Shown in pieces: positions 18,402 through 30,104 of a stretch of DNA of 64,000 nt. Source of the stretch: Terrilactibacillus laevilacticus (lineage in GTDB: Bacteria; Bacillota; Bacilli; Bacillales; Sporolactobacillaceae); assembly GCF_006517395.1 (NCBI RefSeq), contig NZ_VDCY01000002.1:124001-188000 (forward strand), read 5' to 3'. Within the stretch, counting starts at the first letter, position 1; each line of letters opens with the position of its first letter. A program made the position numbers and the translations under genes. Under the pieces are notes generated by a model. It saw nothing but the letters and a program-made list of their open reading frames with translations, was not told the origin of the DNA and did not search any database.

Positions 18402-19049
18402 TTAATGGTTTTTGTATTTTTCCCAATCTGCTAGAAAGTTACTCAAGCCTTTATCCGTTAGTGGATGCTGAAGAGCTTGATTAAATACTTTATATGGGAT
18501 TGTTGCAATATGTGCACCATTTTCTGCCGCTTGAGTTAAATGTATCGTATGGCGAACAGAAGCTGCAATGATTTGTGTATCAAGATCATGTAATTTAAAT
18601 AATTTCGATATTTGGGCAATTAATCCGATTCCATCTCGACCAATATCATCTAGTCTTCCTACAAAAGGGGATACATATGTAGCTCCTGCACGTGCTGCAA
18701 GAAGTGCTTGGTTAGCCGAAAAGATCAATGTGACGTTTGTTTTTATTCCAGCTTCACTAAAGGCATGGACAGCCTTTAAACCTTCTGCCGTGATAGGCAC
18801 TTTGACCGTGATATTGGGTGCAATCGCTGCCAATTCTTTACCTTCTGGAATCATTTCCTCTGCTGTTGTAGAGACAACTTCTGCACTTACAGACCCTTTA
18901 ACAATGGATGTGATTTCACGTAAACGTTCATGAAAATCAACGCCTTCTTTTGCAACGAGTGATGGATTTGTTGTTACACCTGATAGAACACCAAGATTAT
19001 TAATTTCCTTAATTTCTTCAATGTTAGCTGTATCAATGAAAAACTTCAT
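18402..19049 (-). CDS. tal: Transaldolase-like protein (fructose-6-phosphate aldolase / small transaldolase)
   Basis: Small (215-residue) TIM-barrel transaldolase of the B. subtilis YwjH type. The family transfers dihydroxyacetone units between sugar phosphates in the non-oxidative pentose phosphate pathway; some members act as fructose-6-phosphate aldolases. The start [13 protein letters not shown] and TTNPSL are family signatures, and the Schiff-base lysine is Lys83 in [21 protein letters not shown] is also present. It sits between fbaA and murA as in B. subtilis. Which of the two reactions dominates cannot be told from sequence. Confidence 0.93.
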   Translation of the reverse strand: MKFFIDTANIEEIKEINNLGVLSGVTTNPSLVAKEGVDFHERLREITSIVKGSVSAEVVSTTAEEMIPEGKELAAIAPNITVKVPITAEGLKAVHAFSEAGIKTNVTLIFSANQALLAARAGATYVSPFVGRLDDIGRDGIGLIAQISKLFKLHDLDTQIIAASVRHTIHLTQAAENGAHIATIPYKVFNQALQHPLTDKGLSNFLADWEKYKNH

Positions 19050-19344
19050 AACGCATCCTCCTCTATGGTTGTCTTTCTCTTTCCCTATTATTATACTTGA
19101 GAATTTCTCAAATAGTATATTATCTGCTTGGAAAAAAAGATAAAAAATAGATTGAGGTAGAGAGGATTTTTGAAATTCTTCTTAGAATCCTTTACTAGAG
19201 GGCTTGAAATAAACCCATTCTTGCCCTTATATAGACAGATAGGCATAAAACCAATCTTATGAAAGCTTATTTACCTTCATTGGATGATCTTATGCCTTGT
19301 CTTTTTAATCATTTATACATCTTAAATCATACTAAAAATATGAA

Positions 19345-20199
19345 TTAAGCTTTACCGTTTGAACCGAATTCTTGGATTTTTGCTTTAACCGTATCAACGA
19401 TCGCTGCTTTACCAGGTCCGATAACTTTACGTGGATCGTAAACTTTGCTGTCGTTGTTTAATTTTTCACGTACAGCAGCTGTCCAAACTTGTTGACATTC
19501 TGTGTTAACGTTGATTTTGCTGTGACCAAGTTCAATTGCTTTTTTGATTTGATATTCAGGGATACCAGAACCACCGTGTAATACGAGTGGAGCACCTGTT
19601 AACTCAGAAATTTCTTTCATTTCGTCAAAACCAAGTTTTGGCTCACCATCATAATCACCGTGTACAGATCCAAGAGCTGCAGCTAGGCAATCGATTTCTG
19701 CTTCTTTAACAATACGTAAGCATTCTTGTGGATTAGCGTATGTAACACCGCCGATAACGCCGTCTTCTTGTCCGCCTACAGTACCAACTTCAGCTTCTAC
19801 AGAAACGCCTTTTTCATGTGCATATTTTACAACTTCTTTAGTCATAGCGATGTTTTCATCGATTGGGTGATGAGAACCATCGATCATAACAGAAGTAAAT
19901 CCCGCATCAATAGCAGCTTTACAATTTTCGAAACTTTGACCATGGTCTAAGTGAATAGCTACAGGAACAGTAATGTTCATTGTATCTACAAGAGCTTTAA
20001 CCATAGCTGTTACCACTGGGAATCCGCCCATGTATTTTGCAGCACCTTCAGAAACCCCTAAAATCACTGGAGATTTTTCTTCTTCTGCTGCTTGTAGAAT
20101 AGCTTGTGTCCATTCTAGGTTATTGATATTAAATTGACCGACAGCATATTTACCGTCTTTTGCTTTATTTAGCATTTCTGTCATAGAAGCGAGAGCCAT
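19345..20199 (-). CDS. fbaA: Fructose-bisphosphate aldolase, class II
   Basis: Zinc-dependent glycolytic enzyme cleaving fructose-1,6-bisphosphate to dihydroxyacetone phosphate and glyceraldehyde-3-phosphate. 284 residues. Zinc-binding and catalytic segments are visible: [11 protein letters not shown] (about residues 83-93), [19 protein letters not shown] and VLHGGSGIP. The start is preceded by a strong AAGGAGG. Codon use is notably regular, as expected for a highly expressed gene. It lies between spo0F and tal. Confidence 0.97.
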   Translation of the reverse strand: MALASMTEMLNKAKDGKYAVGQFNINNLEWTQAILQAAEEEKSPVILGVSEGAAKYMGGFPVVTAMVKALVDTMNITVPVAIHLDHGQSFENCKAAIDAGFTSVMIDGSHHPIDENIAMTKEVVKYAHEKGVSVEAEVGTVGGQEDGVIGGVTYANPQECLRIVKEAEIDCLAAALGSVHGDYDGEPKLGFDEMKEISELTGAPLVLHGGSGIPEYQIKKAIELGHSKINVNTECQQVWTAAVREKLNNDSKVYDPRKVIGPGKAAIVDTVKAKIQEFGSNGKA

Positions 20200-20558
20200 A
20201 AATCTTCATCCTCCTTAAATATATCGGCACATCCTAAAACGTTTAACATATTTTGTTCGCATTTTTTAGGTCATGCTACTTTTTTCGACTACAAGTATAG
20301 CATAACATACTATAAGAATAAATCATTATAAAAACAAGAAAATTATGTGTCAAGATTTTTCAATATGTGGTGATTCACTTACAATTGTATTCTTTGCAAA
20401 CTTTCACAATCTATACTTGCTTAATTAAAAAGTTTTTGTTAAAATAAAATAGGAACATACATTCTCAATCAGGATTATTTATATGCCTTCATTCTTATGT
20501 AATATGCTGACCACATCTTTTTTCTTGTCTTGATTTCATCAGTGGTGATGAGCCTTAT
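20200..20558. other. fbaA leader and upstream gap, no gene seen
   Basis: Contains the fbaA ribosome site and, around 20300, a minus-strand TATACT that may be a -10 box, but with no convincing -35 partner. No reading frame is supported. Confidence 0.3.
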
Positions 20559-20948
20559 TTATTTTGATTTTAGTGGAAGTTCCTTTTTTACAGCATTGAG
20601 TACATCATCAATGTCAAATGGTTTTGCAAAATGTGTAATGGCTCCATTTTTTATCGCTTGTTTTATTTTTTCGAGTTCTCCATAAGCTGTCATAATAATG
20701 ACTTTGATATCTGATTCTTTTTCTTTTATTCGTTTTAATATTTCTAATCCATCCATTCCAGGAATCTTCATGTCTAATATGACGAGCTCTGGATGATATT
20801 CTTGGACAATTTCTAGCGCCTGCATTCCATTTGATGCCATGTAGGTTTGATATCCTTCTTTATTAAAGATTTCATTTAATAAGATTCGTATACCAAATTG
20901 ATCATCTACAATCAATATGGCCGGTTCTTGATATTGATCAGATCCCAT
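20559..20948 (-). CDS. spo0F: Sporulation phosphorelay response regulator Spo0F
   Basis: Single-domain receiver that accepts phosphate from sporulation kinases and passes it to Spo0B. 129 residues. The acidic pocket is VDDQFGIR (Asp15 and Asp16), the phospho-acceptor aspartate is in [11 protein letters not shown] (Asp59), and the switch Thr (IMTAYGE) and Lys (FAKPFD) are in place. Near identity with B. subtilis Spo0F over the surface helix 1 ([18 protein letters not shown]) supports the specific name over a generic CheY-like call. ywjG lies divergently upstream. Confidence 0.96.
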   Translation of the reverse strand: MGSDQYQEPAILIVDDQFGIRILLNEIFNKEGYQTYMASNGMQALEIVQEYHPELVILDMKIPGMDGLEILKRIKEKESDIKVIIMTAYGELEKIKQAIKNGAITHFAKPFDIDDVLNAVKKELPLKSK

Positions 20949-21191
20949 AATTATTCACTCCTCTTGTTCAAAAAATCGGTCATACCGTTGTTTTTTTCTA
21001 AAAACACCAATATCCCATTTACTTGGGTTACCCATGTCAAACCTAATAATGACAACTTTCGCTAAATTACCCCTCTAAAGAACATGATATTCTCTACTCT
21101 TTAGTCATATTCCTGCAATTTTTTCTAATATGTTGAGTTTCTCTATTGAAATTGTAAAATAGAGAGAGGTATGAAGGAAGGATTGAATCTT

Positions 21192-21740
21192 ATGTTAAAA
21201 ATTTTTACAACACAATTGATGGGTGTTTTTCAAAATATACAAAAGGAAAATGAATGGAATCTTGAAGAAGGTTCTAGACTAGTCTGTCAAACGATCGTCT
21301 CAGATGGACATGTCTATGTTTATGGCTCTGAGTCCCTTCAATCAACCATTCTTACAGAGTCCCTTTCAGGGGCAAATTCTCTACCAAAATCTCGTCCTTT
21401 ATTAGATGATCATCATGAAATTCATGCACTCTCTTCTTTCGACACTGTTTTGTTGTTTTCCGAAGAGCTCGATGAGTCTTTGTTTGATGTGTATTCAAAA
21501 ATTAAGCCATCAGGGAGTAATATTATCGTTATATCGAATCAAACGGACAAAAAACCTTCTTGGATCAACGATGTTGATTGTTTCCTTAATTTAGGTGTAA
21601 AGGGCCCGCTCGTACCAACTGATAATGGTAAAAAAATTGGTAATCCTATTATATTTGCCTCACTATACATGTACATGGCTCTTTATTTAAATATCGTGGA
21701 CATTTTAGAGGAACAAGATTTCTTTCGGTCAGTGGAATAA
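21192..21740 (+). CDS. ywjG: DUF2529 family protein YwjG
   Basis: Conserved Bacillales protein of unknown function between spo0F and pyrG. About 182 residues with a fold like sugar-isomerase (SIS) domains suggested by VYVYGSESLQS and NIIVISNQTDK. The ATG at 21192 has GAAGGAAGG about 10 nt upstream; an in-frame ATG at 21171 has its purine stretch too close. It is one of few plus-strand genes in this part and ends at the R3 hairpin region. Confidence 0.85.
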   Translation: MLKIFTTQLMGVFQNIQKENEWNLEEGSRLVCQTIVSDGHVYVYGSESLQSTILTESLSGANSLPKSRPLLDDHHEIHALSSFDTVLLFSEELDESLFDVYSKIKPSGSNIIVISNQTDKKPSWINDVDCFLNLGVKGPLVPTDNGKKIGNPIIFASLYMYMALYLNIVDILEEQDFFRSVE

Positions 21741-21748
21741 AGTAGAAC

Positions 21749-21950
21749 TTCCATCAGTGGGCGTTTTCGACGCACTGGATGTGCTAGTGCGGGCGTTGCA
21801 ACAGGACGCCTGGTTTTTAGCCTGCGTCATCCCACACTGATGGAAAGCCTGAACCAATCGGACCTTTACGGGCAGTTGATCCTCACCTATCTCCCTTGAA
21901 AACTCGGAAACACGAGGTGAGGATCTTTTCTACCCGTTAAGGTGGGATAT
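21749..21950 (+). repeat. R3 repeat, long nested-hairpin copy
   Basis: Begins AACTTCCATCAGTGGG and ends CTACCCGTTAAGGTGGG, the two halves of the compact R3 copy at 33982-34023. About 160 bp lies between them. The inside folds as CCATCAGTG...CACTGATGG (21753-21845), then CCTTTACGGGCAG...CTACCCGTTAAGG enclosing GATCCTCACC...GGTGAGGATC (21865-21944). The last hairpin is followed by TTTTCT and could terminate ywjG. Confidence 0.7.
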
Positions 21951-22302
21951 AACAGAATAACTCCCTTTTTATTCAGCACTGCCTATTTCGTCGTAAGCGG
22001 GGTAGGCTTTTTTTATGAAAATTATGTAAAGTCGAGATTAACTTGCTTTATTTTGGATTGTATCAATTCTGCTTTCATTTGGATTATTTTATTGATGATT
22101 TTACCACTTAGATCTTTTGTCTATTTTTCACTACTTTAAGTTTTATTCATCTACTCCGCCCACTTTTGCATCACTTTTTATTTTCTACTCGGACCTCGAT
22201 TGCACGACCTTACGTGTTTTACCCTTCCAACTATGAATTAAGAATTTAATTTGTAAAATGAAAAAAGGCCGAAAAGCAACAGCACCTTTTCGACCTCTTT
22301 TA
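21951..22302. other. Intergenic, no supported gene
   Basis: A hydrophobic 65-codon plus-strand frame (21942-22139) has no ribosome site and no family. A possible minus-strand hairpin of GGTCGAAAAGG/CCTTTTCGGCC type with T-run (about 22263-22297) would terminate pyrG. Confidence 0.4.
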
Positions 22303-23919
<1,617 letters not shown>

Positions 23920-23947
23920 TTAAAGATAGTATTAACAAAATTACAAT

Positions 23948-23997
23948 ATAAAAAAGCAAAAGTGTTTGTTCCCCATCAGGAGGCACACTTTTGCTTT
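23948..23997 (-). terminator. pyrG leader attenuator
   Basis: Minus-strand stem AGCAAAAGTGT/ACACTTTTGCT followed by TTTTTTT, located between the pyrG promoter and the pyrG start. The loop side carries GCCTCCTG, a pyrimidine tract able to pair with a G-rich 5' end. With the GGGCT start it matches the layout of the B. subtilis pyrG attenuator, where low CTP causes addition of extra G residues at the 5' end and prevents termination. Confidence 0.85.
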
Positions 23998-24020
23998 GAC
24001 GTCAACTACTCAAAATAGCC

Positions 24021-24056
24021 CAATGTTATTTTAACAAATTTGTTATAGCGTATCAA
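24021..24056 (-). promoter_or_regulatory. pyrG promoter with GGGCT initiation site
   Basis: TTGATA (24056-24051), 17-nt spacer, TAAAAT (24033-24028), then six nt to GGGCT starting at 24021. GGGC(T/C) initiation is the key element of reiterative-transcription control of pyrG in Gram-positive bacteria. Confidence 0.85.
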
Positions 24057-24143
24057 GTACGTTTTTACATCTTGGCGTTATCCTTATTTTGGTTCTTGGT
24101 GACCTTTTGAAGATCTTCATATTGTAATCTATTCAATTTATTG

Positions 24144-24170
24144 AAAAAAGGACCTCATGGGTCCTTTTTT
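24144..24170 (-). terminator. Intrinsic terminator of rpoE
   Basis: AAAAAAGGACC/GGGTCCTTTTTT with a short loop, overlapping the end of rpoE. Symmetric, so it could act on both strands. Confidence 0.85.
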
Positions 24171-24675
24171 ATTCCTCATCGTCTAAATCAATATGATGTC
24201 CCTTGATTTGTTTGATGGTATCATCATCTGTGTCTTCCGTATCATCATCTAAACTCGAAAAATCATCGAAGTCATTTTCTTCTTCGTCGACTTCGTCATC
24301 ATCATAATCTTCATCGAGTTCCAAATCTTCATCGAGTTCTTCATCTTCATAGTCATCGTAATCGTCGAATCCATCATTAGCTGTCTTGTTTTTCCTACTT
24401 GGAGCAAGGGTTTTCGCAACATCTTCTTCACGTTGTTCAATTGGATACCAACTACGAAGACCCCAGAAATTATTTCCTAGACTTAAGAATCGACCGTCTA
24501 CATTCATGTTAGTATAAAGGCGTGCGAGCATTTCTCCATTATCGCGTTCTACCTCTTGTTTTGTAAAAACATTATGAGCCAACTCATAGAAAGTACGAGG
24601 CGTTTTATTTCCATCTTTTAATAAATCAAATACTTGGTCCAATTTTGGCTTCTCTTCTGTTACGTTTTCAGTCAC
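24169..24675 (-). CDS. rpoE: RNA polymerase delta subunit
   Basis: Firmicutes-specific polymerase subunit that aids recycling and makes initiation sensitive to the first nucleotide. 168 residues. The N-terminal HARE-HTH domain includes DLLKDGNKTPRTFYELA and LYTNMNVDGRFLSLGNNFWGLR. From about residue 95 the chain is almost entirely D and E, the disordered acidic tail typical of delta. The start is GTG with AAAGGGTG 8 nt upstream. It precedes pyrG, as in B. subtilis. Confidence 0.95.
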   Translation of the reverse strand: MTENVTEEKPKLDQVFDLLKDGNKTPRTFYELAHNVFTKQEVERDNGEMLARLYTNMNVDGRFLSLGNNFWGLRSWYPIEQREEDVAKTLAPSRKNKTANDGFDDYDDYEDEELDEDLELDEDYDDDEVDEEENDFDDFSSLDDDTEDTDDDTIKQIKGHHIDLDDEE

Positions 24676-25174
24676 AAAATAACACCCTTTCTATCAATCA
24701 TATCCAACCATTTTAATCAAAAAACTGCGATATAAGCAATGGACAACTGCCCATTCGCTTTTAGAAAAAACATGATCACATCCTAATTTCTAAAACCATC
24801 CTCGCCTATGTACGGAATCTTTATACATATTTTCTGCTTAATTAGCCCTTTTACCTCTACATGAATACATGAGATACGTTAAATACCGGTTATTCCTTCG
24901 AACATAGCCAAGAATTTAGAACTCGAGAATGTTAATGTTAATGATACAACCCATTTTATAATAAAGAAATCTCTTATTACAGTATAAACAAAAAACTTTC
25001 TCTATACTACCACAAAACAAGCTTAAAAACATCTCCTTTTTAAACTATTTTTATAAAAATATTTTTTAATAGGTCCTTTTACATTGCTTAAAAGGCATCG
25101 GATCTACGGAATCATCATTACCTTCAGGAAAATATGGTTATTTCATTAGCTTTACTTTAAAGTTTCAACTATAA
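24676..25174. other. Intergenic upstream of rpoE, no gene seen
   Basis: 500 bp of AT-rich sequence without a supported frame; it should include the rpoE promoter, which was not resolved. In B. subtilis an acyl-CoA dehydrogenase gene is found in this neighbourhood; none is here. Confidence 0.35.
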
Positions 25175-25458
25175 AGTGCGTGTTCAAAAAGGCGACAAAC
25201 GAAAAGGGTTACTGGCTAAGTACGCTGGCATCGTGCAAGAAACGCCAGTACTAGCCCGTCCTGGGCGCCGGAAGGCAAAGAGCGGTGTCAGTTTTCTTTG
25301 GACCGGCATTCCTCGCGTTGTGGTAGCTTCAGGCGCCAGCCACAGGATGTGAGCGGTTTTAGCCAGCGATCCTCTCATATCCATTACATGAGCACCGGAA
25401 AAACAAGTGGGCGCCGAGATTCGCAAGTTATCATTTGGTGACTTTTTGAACATCCTCT
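25175..25458 (-). mobile_element. R1 copy F (long-long), reverse
   Basis: 284-bp copy between rpoE and cls. With the element taken as 25175-25458 the flanks are ATAA on both sides. It carries a duplicated CACAGGATGTGAGCGG-type segment in the left arm. A minus-strand 89-codon frame inside it has no ribosome site and is not a gene. Confidence 0.85.
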
Positions 25459-25551
25459 ATAACTATCAACCAGCGATGGGGAATGGATAAAGTCCCTATC
25501 TCTAGGTTATGCTATATTTAAAGGATGAATGTTGCATTTGGGAGGGGAAAC

Positions 25552-26757
25552 ATGCTCTGGATTTGGATTGGTCTAATTTTACTCTTTATGATTCTCTTGA
25601 TTTTGGCTATTGCACTTGATATTTTTCTAGGATACCGATTGAAGCAAAAAGCATACGCTCAATCTCAGGAATATCAAGGTTATGATACGGTTCATTTTTT
25701 TGCAGATGGCACGGAACTTTTCTCTGATCTTATACATGAAATAGAAACTGCCAAGGATTATGTTCATTTATCATTTTTTATTTTCGCTTATGATGCCATT
25801 GGCAAACAAATGATCAAACTATTAAGGGAAAAAGCGAAGGACGGCATTACCGTACGTTTATTGGTTGATGCTGTTGGAGGATTTCCACTTCGGAAGCATC
25901 GAAAAAAACTTAAAAAAGCGGGTATCCATCTTTCTTTTGCTGCTCCCATCCGTTTTCCTTTTTTATTTTATTACCTTAATAAGCGCTATCATCGAAAAAT
26001 TGCTGTGATTGATGGAAAAGTTGGTTATTTTGGTGGTTTTAATGTCGGTGATGAGTATTTAGGTAGGAATCCCGAACGCGGCGATTGGCAGGACTGCCAT
26101 CTTAAATTGGAAGGCAATGGAGTCAACCACTTACAACAACAATTCAGCCAAGATTGGCTTCAAGCATCAGGGGAATCCCTAAATATTAAAGGTATAGATA
26201 TTGAATTAGAAAAAGAGAAGATAAACGTTAAATTACTTGCCACAAATGGATCCCATTTGGAAAAGGCTCTGATCGAACACCTCGAACAAGCTAAGCGTTC
26301 CATTTTCATTGGATCTCCTTATTTTATTCCTAGCAAAAAGTTAATGCAGGTTTTAATCAATTGTTTGGATCGAGGGGTGAAACTCACGATTTTATTACCA
26401 ACAAGAAAAGACCACCCGTTTGTTAAGCCTGCCTCATATCACTATTTAAAACCTCTATTAAAAAAAGGATGTGAACTATATTACTTTTATCAAGGATTCT
26501 ATCACTCTAAAACGATTATCGTGGATGAGGAGGCATGTTGTATCGGTACAGCAAATTTTGATTGGCGCAGTTTCTTTTGGAACGACGAATTATCTGCTTT
26601 TATCCATGATGAATCTTTTACGAAAGTCGTCCTTGAACAAACGTATCGTGACATTCAACTTGGATCCGAATTGATGACATTGGAAGGTTTTAAAAATCGC
26701 CCGCTATGGGAAAAAATTAAGACGCCGTTATGTTGGATGCTTTATCCACTGCTCTAA
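25552..26757 (+). CDS. clsB: Cardiolipin synthase-like phospholipase D protein (YwjE/ClsB type)
   Basis: Membrane enzyme that condenses phosphatidylglycerol to cardiolipin. About 401 residues: one N-terminal membrane segment (about 3-27), then two phospholipase D domains. The HKD motifs are YHRKIAVIDGKVGYFGG (His about 147) and YHSKTIIVDEEACCIGTANFDWRS. It has the single-TM short form like YwjE, not the two-TM ClsA form. The ATG at 25552 follows GGGAGGGG; an upstream ATG at 25525 overlaps that site. Position next to rpoE supports orthology with B. subtilis ywjE. Confidence 0.88.
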   Translation: MLWIWIGLILLFMILLILAIALDIFLGYRLKQKAYAQSQEYQGYDTVHFFADGTELFSDLIHEIETAKDYVHLSFFIFAYDAIGKQMIKLLREKAKDGITVRLLVDAVGGFPLRKHRKKLKKAGIHLSFAAPIRFPFLFYYLNKRYHRKIAVIDGKVGYFGGFNVGDEYLGRNPERGDWQDCHLKLEGNGVNHLQQQFSQDWLQASGESLNIKGIDIELEKEKINVKLLATNGSHLEKALIEHLEQAKRSIFIGSPYFIPSKKLMQVLINCLDRGVKLTILLPTRKDHPFVKPASYHYLKPLLKKGCELYYFYQGFYHSKTIIVDEEACCIGTANFDWRSFFWNDELSAFIHDESFTKVVLEQTYRDIQLGSELMTLEGFKNRPLWEKIKTPLCWMLYPLL

Positions 26758-26764
26758 AAAACAA

Positions 26765-26810
26765 AAATCAAATAAGCCCTCGGTTATTATCCGGAGGGCT
26801 TATTTGATTT
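26765..26810. terminator. Bidirectional terminator between cls and gltP
   Basis: Perfect 17-bp stem AAATCAAATAAGCCCTC/GAGGGCTTATTTGATTT between convergent genes; it reaches into the gltP stop. Confidence 0.85.
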
Positions 26811-28059
26811 AACTCACACGTTTCTTTACTTGAGGATGATACTGACCTTCCCATTTTGAAACGACAACCGTTGCAAGGGCATTTCCAACAATATTGACCG
26901 CTGTTCTTGCCATATCAAGGATTCTTTCAATACCTGCAATAAAAGCGATACCTTCTAGAGGGATCCCGACTGTTCCAAGAGTCGCAAGTAAGACGACAAA
27001 CGATGCACCTGGTACGCCCGCAATACCTTTAGAAGTTAACATGAGCATGAGCACAAGCATAATTTGACTTGAAATAGACATATGCATTCCATACATCTGG
27101 GCAATAAAAATAGCGGTAATCGATTGATAGAGGGTTGAACCATCCAAGTTAAACGTATAACCCGTCGGAATAACAAAGGACACGATGGATTTTGAACATC
27201 CATAATTCTCTAGTTTTTGCATTAACCGAGGCATCACAGATTCTGAACTCGCCGTGGTGTAAGCTAATATGATTTCATCCTTAAGCAAACGTAGTAATGA
27301 GAAGTATTTTATTTTCGCTATATAGGCAACGATAAGGAATACGACAAAAACAAGGAAGATCATACTACCATAGACAACAATGGTTAATTTACCTAACGCT
27401 ACCAACGATGATAAACCAAATTTAGAAACGGTAATACCAATGAGGGCAAATACCCCAAATGGTGCCAGTTTCATCACTTGGTTGGTGACCCAAAACATGG
27501 TGTCTCCTACCCCTTGAAAAAAATGAAGAACCGGCTTTCCTCGCTCTCCTACAAAGGTGAGACCTGTCCCGAATATGACAGCAAAAAAGACAATCGCAAG
27601 CATGTCGCCATTCGCCAAAGATTCAAAAATATTTGTCGGCACGATATTTACAAAAGTATCGACAGCGCTATGTTGTTCCACTTCTTTTTCTGTTTGCATA
27701 TAAGAACTAATATCCGCTTTTTCTAATTGATGACGGTCCACACCTGCTCCTGGTTGAAAAATATTAGCAAAGAGCAAGCCGATAACAATGGCAATGGCTG
27801 AAATAATTTCAAAGTAAACGATTGTTTTAAGCCCTAATTTTCCGACTTTTTTTAAATCACCAACACTAGCAACGCCAACAATAATTGACGCCAGTACAAT
27901 TGGAACAACAATCATTTTAATCGCTCGTAAAAACACATCAGCTATGGGTTGTAAGAAGGTGGCAACTTCTGGCTGACCATAAAAGATCGTTCCAACAATA
28001 ATACCTAAAATAAGTCCTATGACGATTTGCATAGCTAAACTAAATCTCAACTTCTTCAC
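26809..28059 (-). CDS. gltP: Dicarboxylate/amino acid:cation symporter (GltP type)
   Basis: Secondary transporter of the DAACS/SLC1 family importing glutamate, aspartate or C4-dicarboxylates with protons or Na+. 416 residues with eight predicted membrane helices. The re-entrant loop signature AYTTASSES (near residue 265), the NLDGSTLYQ motif in TM7 and the DMARTAVNIVGNALAT segment near the end are present. The start is GTG after GGAGATTT. Substrate cannot be fixed from sequence; GltP and GltT are close relatives. Confidence 0.92.
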   Translation of the reverse strand: MKKLRFSLAMQIVIGLILGIIVGTIFYGQPEVATFLQPIADVFLRAIKMIVVPIVLASIIVGVASVGDLKKVGKLGLKTIVYFEIISAIAIVIGLLFANIFQPGAGVDRHQLEKADISSYMQTEKEVEQHSAVDTFVNIVPTNIFESLANGDMLAIVFFAVIFGTGLTFVGERGKPVLHFFQGVGDTMFWVTNQVMKLAPFGVFALIGITVSKFGLSSLVALGKLTIVVYGSMIFLVFVVFLIVAYIAKIKYFSLLRLLKDEIILAYTTASSESVMPRLMQKLENYGCSKSIVSFVIPTGYTFNLDGSTLYQSITAIFIAQMYGMHMSISSQIMLVLMLMLTSKGIAGVPGASFVVLLATLGTVGIPLEGIAFIAGIERILDMARTAVNIVGNALATVVVSKWEGQYHPQVKKRVS

Positions 28060-28224
28060 TTATAAATCTCCTCTGTTTCTCTAAACTATCCTTATTTTCT
28101 GTTTTTTTAGAATAGATGATGACTTTTCTGTTTCTATTTCTCATGGTTTATCTCTCTATTTGCAGGGCTCTCAATAAAACCTTATTTTCAGAATAAAATA
28201 GGGTGCCATTTCAATAAAAATCAG

Positions 28225-28271
28225 AAAAAAACTGACTGCGAAAGCTAATTGGATGCTTTAACACAGCCAGC
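28225..28271 (-). terminator. Terminator after argS
   Basis: Minus-strand hairpin of the form CTGGCTG...CAGTCAG with AAAGC/GCTTT above it, followed by TTTTTTT. It separates argS from gltP. Confidence 0.7.
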
Positions 28272-28301
28272 CTCCTTCCTCCTGATTTAAATATTTCTGT
28301 C

Positions 28302-29972
28302 TTACATACTTTCAGGAGCATGAACACCGATAAGATCCATCGCATTGTTCAAGGTAATCTTTACTGCTTTCATTAAGGCTACACGAGCGCGACTTAATTC
28401 TTTGTTCTCTGGATCAAGGACTTTCTCCGCATTGTAGAAACTATGCAAGGTTGAAGCAAGATCGAAGAGATACGTTGTCATCCGTTGAATAGCCAGTTGT
28501 TCGGCACTATCTGCGATGACTTCAGGAAATTCTCCGATTTTCTTTAATAAATCAATTTCTTTTTCACTGGTTAAAAGTGATAAGTCCACGTCTTCAAGGG
28601 ATGCTGTTTCATAGCCTTCCGCCCGTTTGAGCATGCTGCATATTCTAGCATGAGCATATTGTACATAGAAGACCGGATTCTCATTTGATCTTGAAACAGC
28701 AAGATCAATATCAAAGTCTAGGTGACTGTCCGAGCTTCTCATCGCAAAGAAGTAGCGCATCGCATCTGTTCCAACTTCTTCCATTAACTCTCTTAAGGTC
28801 ACTGCTTTACCCGTACGCTTACTCATTTTCACTTTTTCACCGTCTTTGAATAAGTTCACGAGTTGAATAATTTGAACTTCAAGACGATTTGGATCGTAAC
28901 CAAGCGCTTCCATCGCTGCCTTCATTCTCGGAATGTAGCCATGATGATCAGCTCCCCATACGTTAATGAGTTGATCAAATCCACGTAAGAATTTATTTAA
29001 ATGGTAGGCAATATCTGGCGTTAAATACGTATAAGACCCATCACTTTTGATCAGTACCCTGTCTTTGTCGTCGCCAAATTTTGTTGATGCAAACCACAAG
29101 GCACCGTCTTGTTCATACGTATGACCACGTTCTTTTAATTTTTCCAATACCGATGTAATCTCACCTGATTCATATAAAGATGTCTCAGAGAACCAAACAT
29201 CAAAATGGACGCCGAAATCACTTAAGTCTTTCTTTATATTAGCCATTAAGTGTTCGACTCCAAAGTTACGGAAAAATTGAATCCGCTCTTTACTTGGTTT
29301 ATTAACGTATTCATCTCCATATTTTTCTGCTAATTGTTTACCCAATTTGACAATATCTTGTCCTTGATACCCGTCTTCAGGCATCTCTTTTTCAATGCCT
29401 AAAGCCTGAAAATAGCGCGCCTCTAGTGAAGTGGCAAGGTTACCAATTTGGTTTCCTGCATCGTTAATATAGTACTCGGGACTCGCCTCATAGCCCGCTT
29501 TTCTTAGAATGCGAATTAATGTATCTCCAACCGCGGCTCCGCGAGCATGACCAAGGTGCAAGCTGCCTGTAGGGTTAGCAGAGACATATTCGATTTGAAT
29601 TTTCTTTCCTTTGCCTTTTGTCGATTGACCGTAGCCATCGCCTTCTTTTAGGATGGTAGGAATTAATTTAGTCAAGTAGCTATTGTCTAAGAAAAAGTTA
29701 ATGAACCCTGGTCCAGCTATTTCGATCTCGCGGATATTGCCTTTCTTCTTGTCAAAGTTTTCAACCAAAGTCTCGGCAATTTTTCTTGGCGCTTGTTTCG
29801 CAATACGTGCAAGCTGCATGGCCATATTCGTCGCAAAATCACCGTGCGCCTTATCCTTAGGTGTTTCTAATACTACATCAGGTATGTTCTCAGCAGAAGC
29901 AAGCTCTGCTTTCAATACCGCCTGTATAATCTCGTCCTTTAATTGTTGTTTTACTTGTTCAACAACTGTCAT
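28302..29972 (-). CDS. argS: Arginyl-tRNA synthetase
   Basis: Class I synthetase charging tRNA-Arg. 556 residues with the ArgS N-terminal additional domain, the HIGH-type motif [15 protein letters not shown], the KMSKRTG motif and the all-helical anticodon domain ([12 protein letters not shown]). The frame stays open to 30074, but AGGAGG lies 6 nt before the ATG at 29972, and that start gives the usual family N-terminus ([14 protein letters not shown]). It lies 132 bp from ywiB, the upstream gene in the same direction. Confidence 0.96.
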   Translation of the reverse strand: MTVVEQVKQQLKDEIIQAVLKAELASAENIPDVVLETPKDKAHGDFATNMAMQLARIAKQAPRKIAETLVENFDKKKGNIREIEIAGPGFINFFLDNSYLTKLIPTILKEGDGYGQSTKGKGKKIQIEYVSANPTGSLHLGHARGAAVGDTLIRILRKAGYEASPEYYINDAGNQIGNLATSLEARYFQALGIEKEMPEDGYQGQDIVKLGKQLAEKYGDEYVNKPSKERIQFFRNFGVEHLMANIKKDLSDFGVHFDVWFSETSLYESGEITSVLEKLKERGHTYEQDGALWFASTKFGDDKDRVLIKSDGSYTYLTPDIAYHLNKFLRGFDQLINVWGADHHGYIPRMKAAMEALGYDPNRLEVQIIQLVNLFKDGEKVKMSKRTGKAVTLRELMEEVGTDAMRYFFAMRSSDSHLDFDIDLAVSRSNENPVFYVQYAHARICSMLKRAEGYETASLEDVDLSLLTSEKEIDLLKKIGEFPEVIADSAEQLAIQRMTTYLFDLASTLHSFYNAEKVLDPENKELSRARVALMKAVKITLNNAMDLIGVHAPESM

Positions 29973-30104
29973 TTTCATCCTCCTAAAAGTGCTAAAAGCT
30001 GATGCTTTAGCGTAGGTCTTACTGCCCATAACACGGAAATATTGGAAATCTTCCATCGGTAGGGACTTTTTCACAGATAATTAGATGGGGCTAAAGCCAC
30101 CTTA

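Noticed and set aside
20200-20420. Riboswitch or T-box before fbaA
   Set aside because: No conserved core and no terminator/antiterminator pair; only AT-rich leader.
21942-22139. 65-codon hydrophobic frame before the pyrG terminator
   Set aside because: No ribosome site; hydrophobicity is due to T-rich DNA.
25184-25453. 89-codon minus-strand reading frame inside R1 copy F, and similar frames in other R1 copies
   Set aside because: No ribosome site, frame not kept between copies, codon use unlike genes. R1 copies are non-coding.
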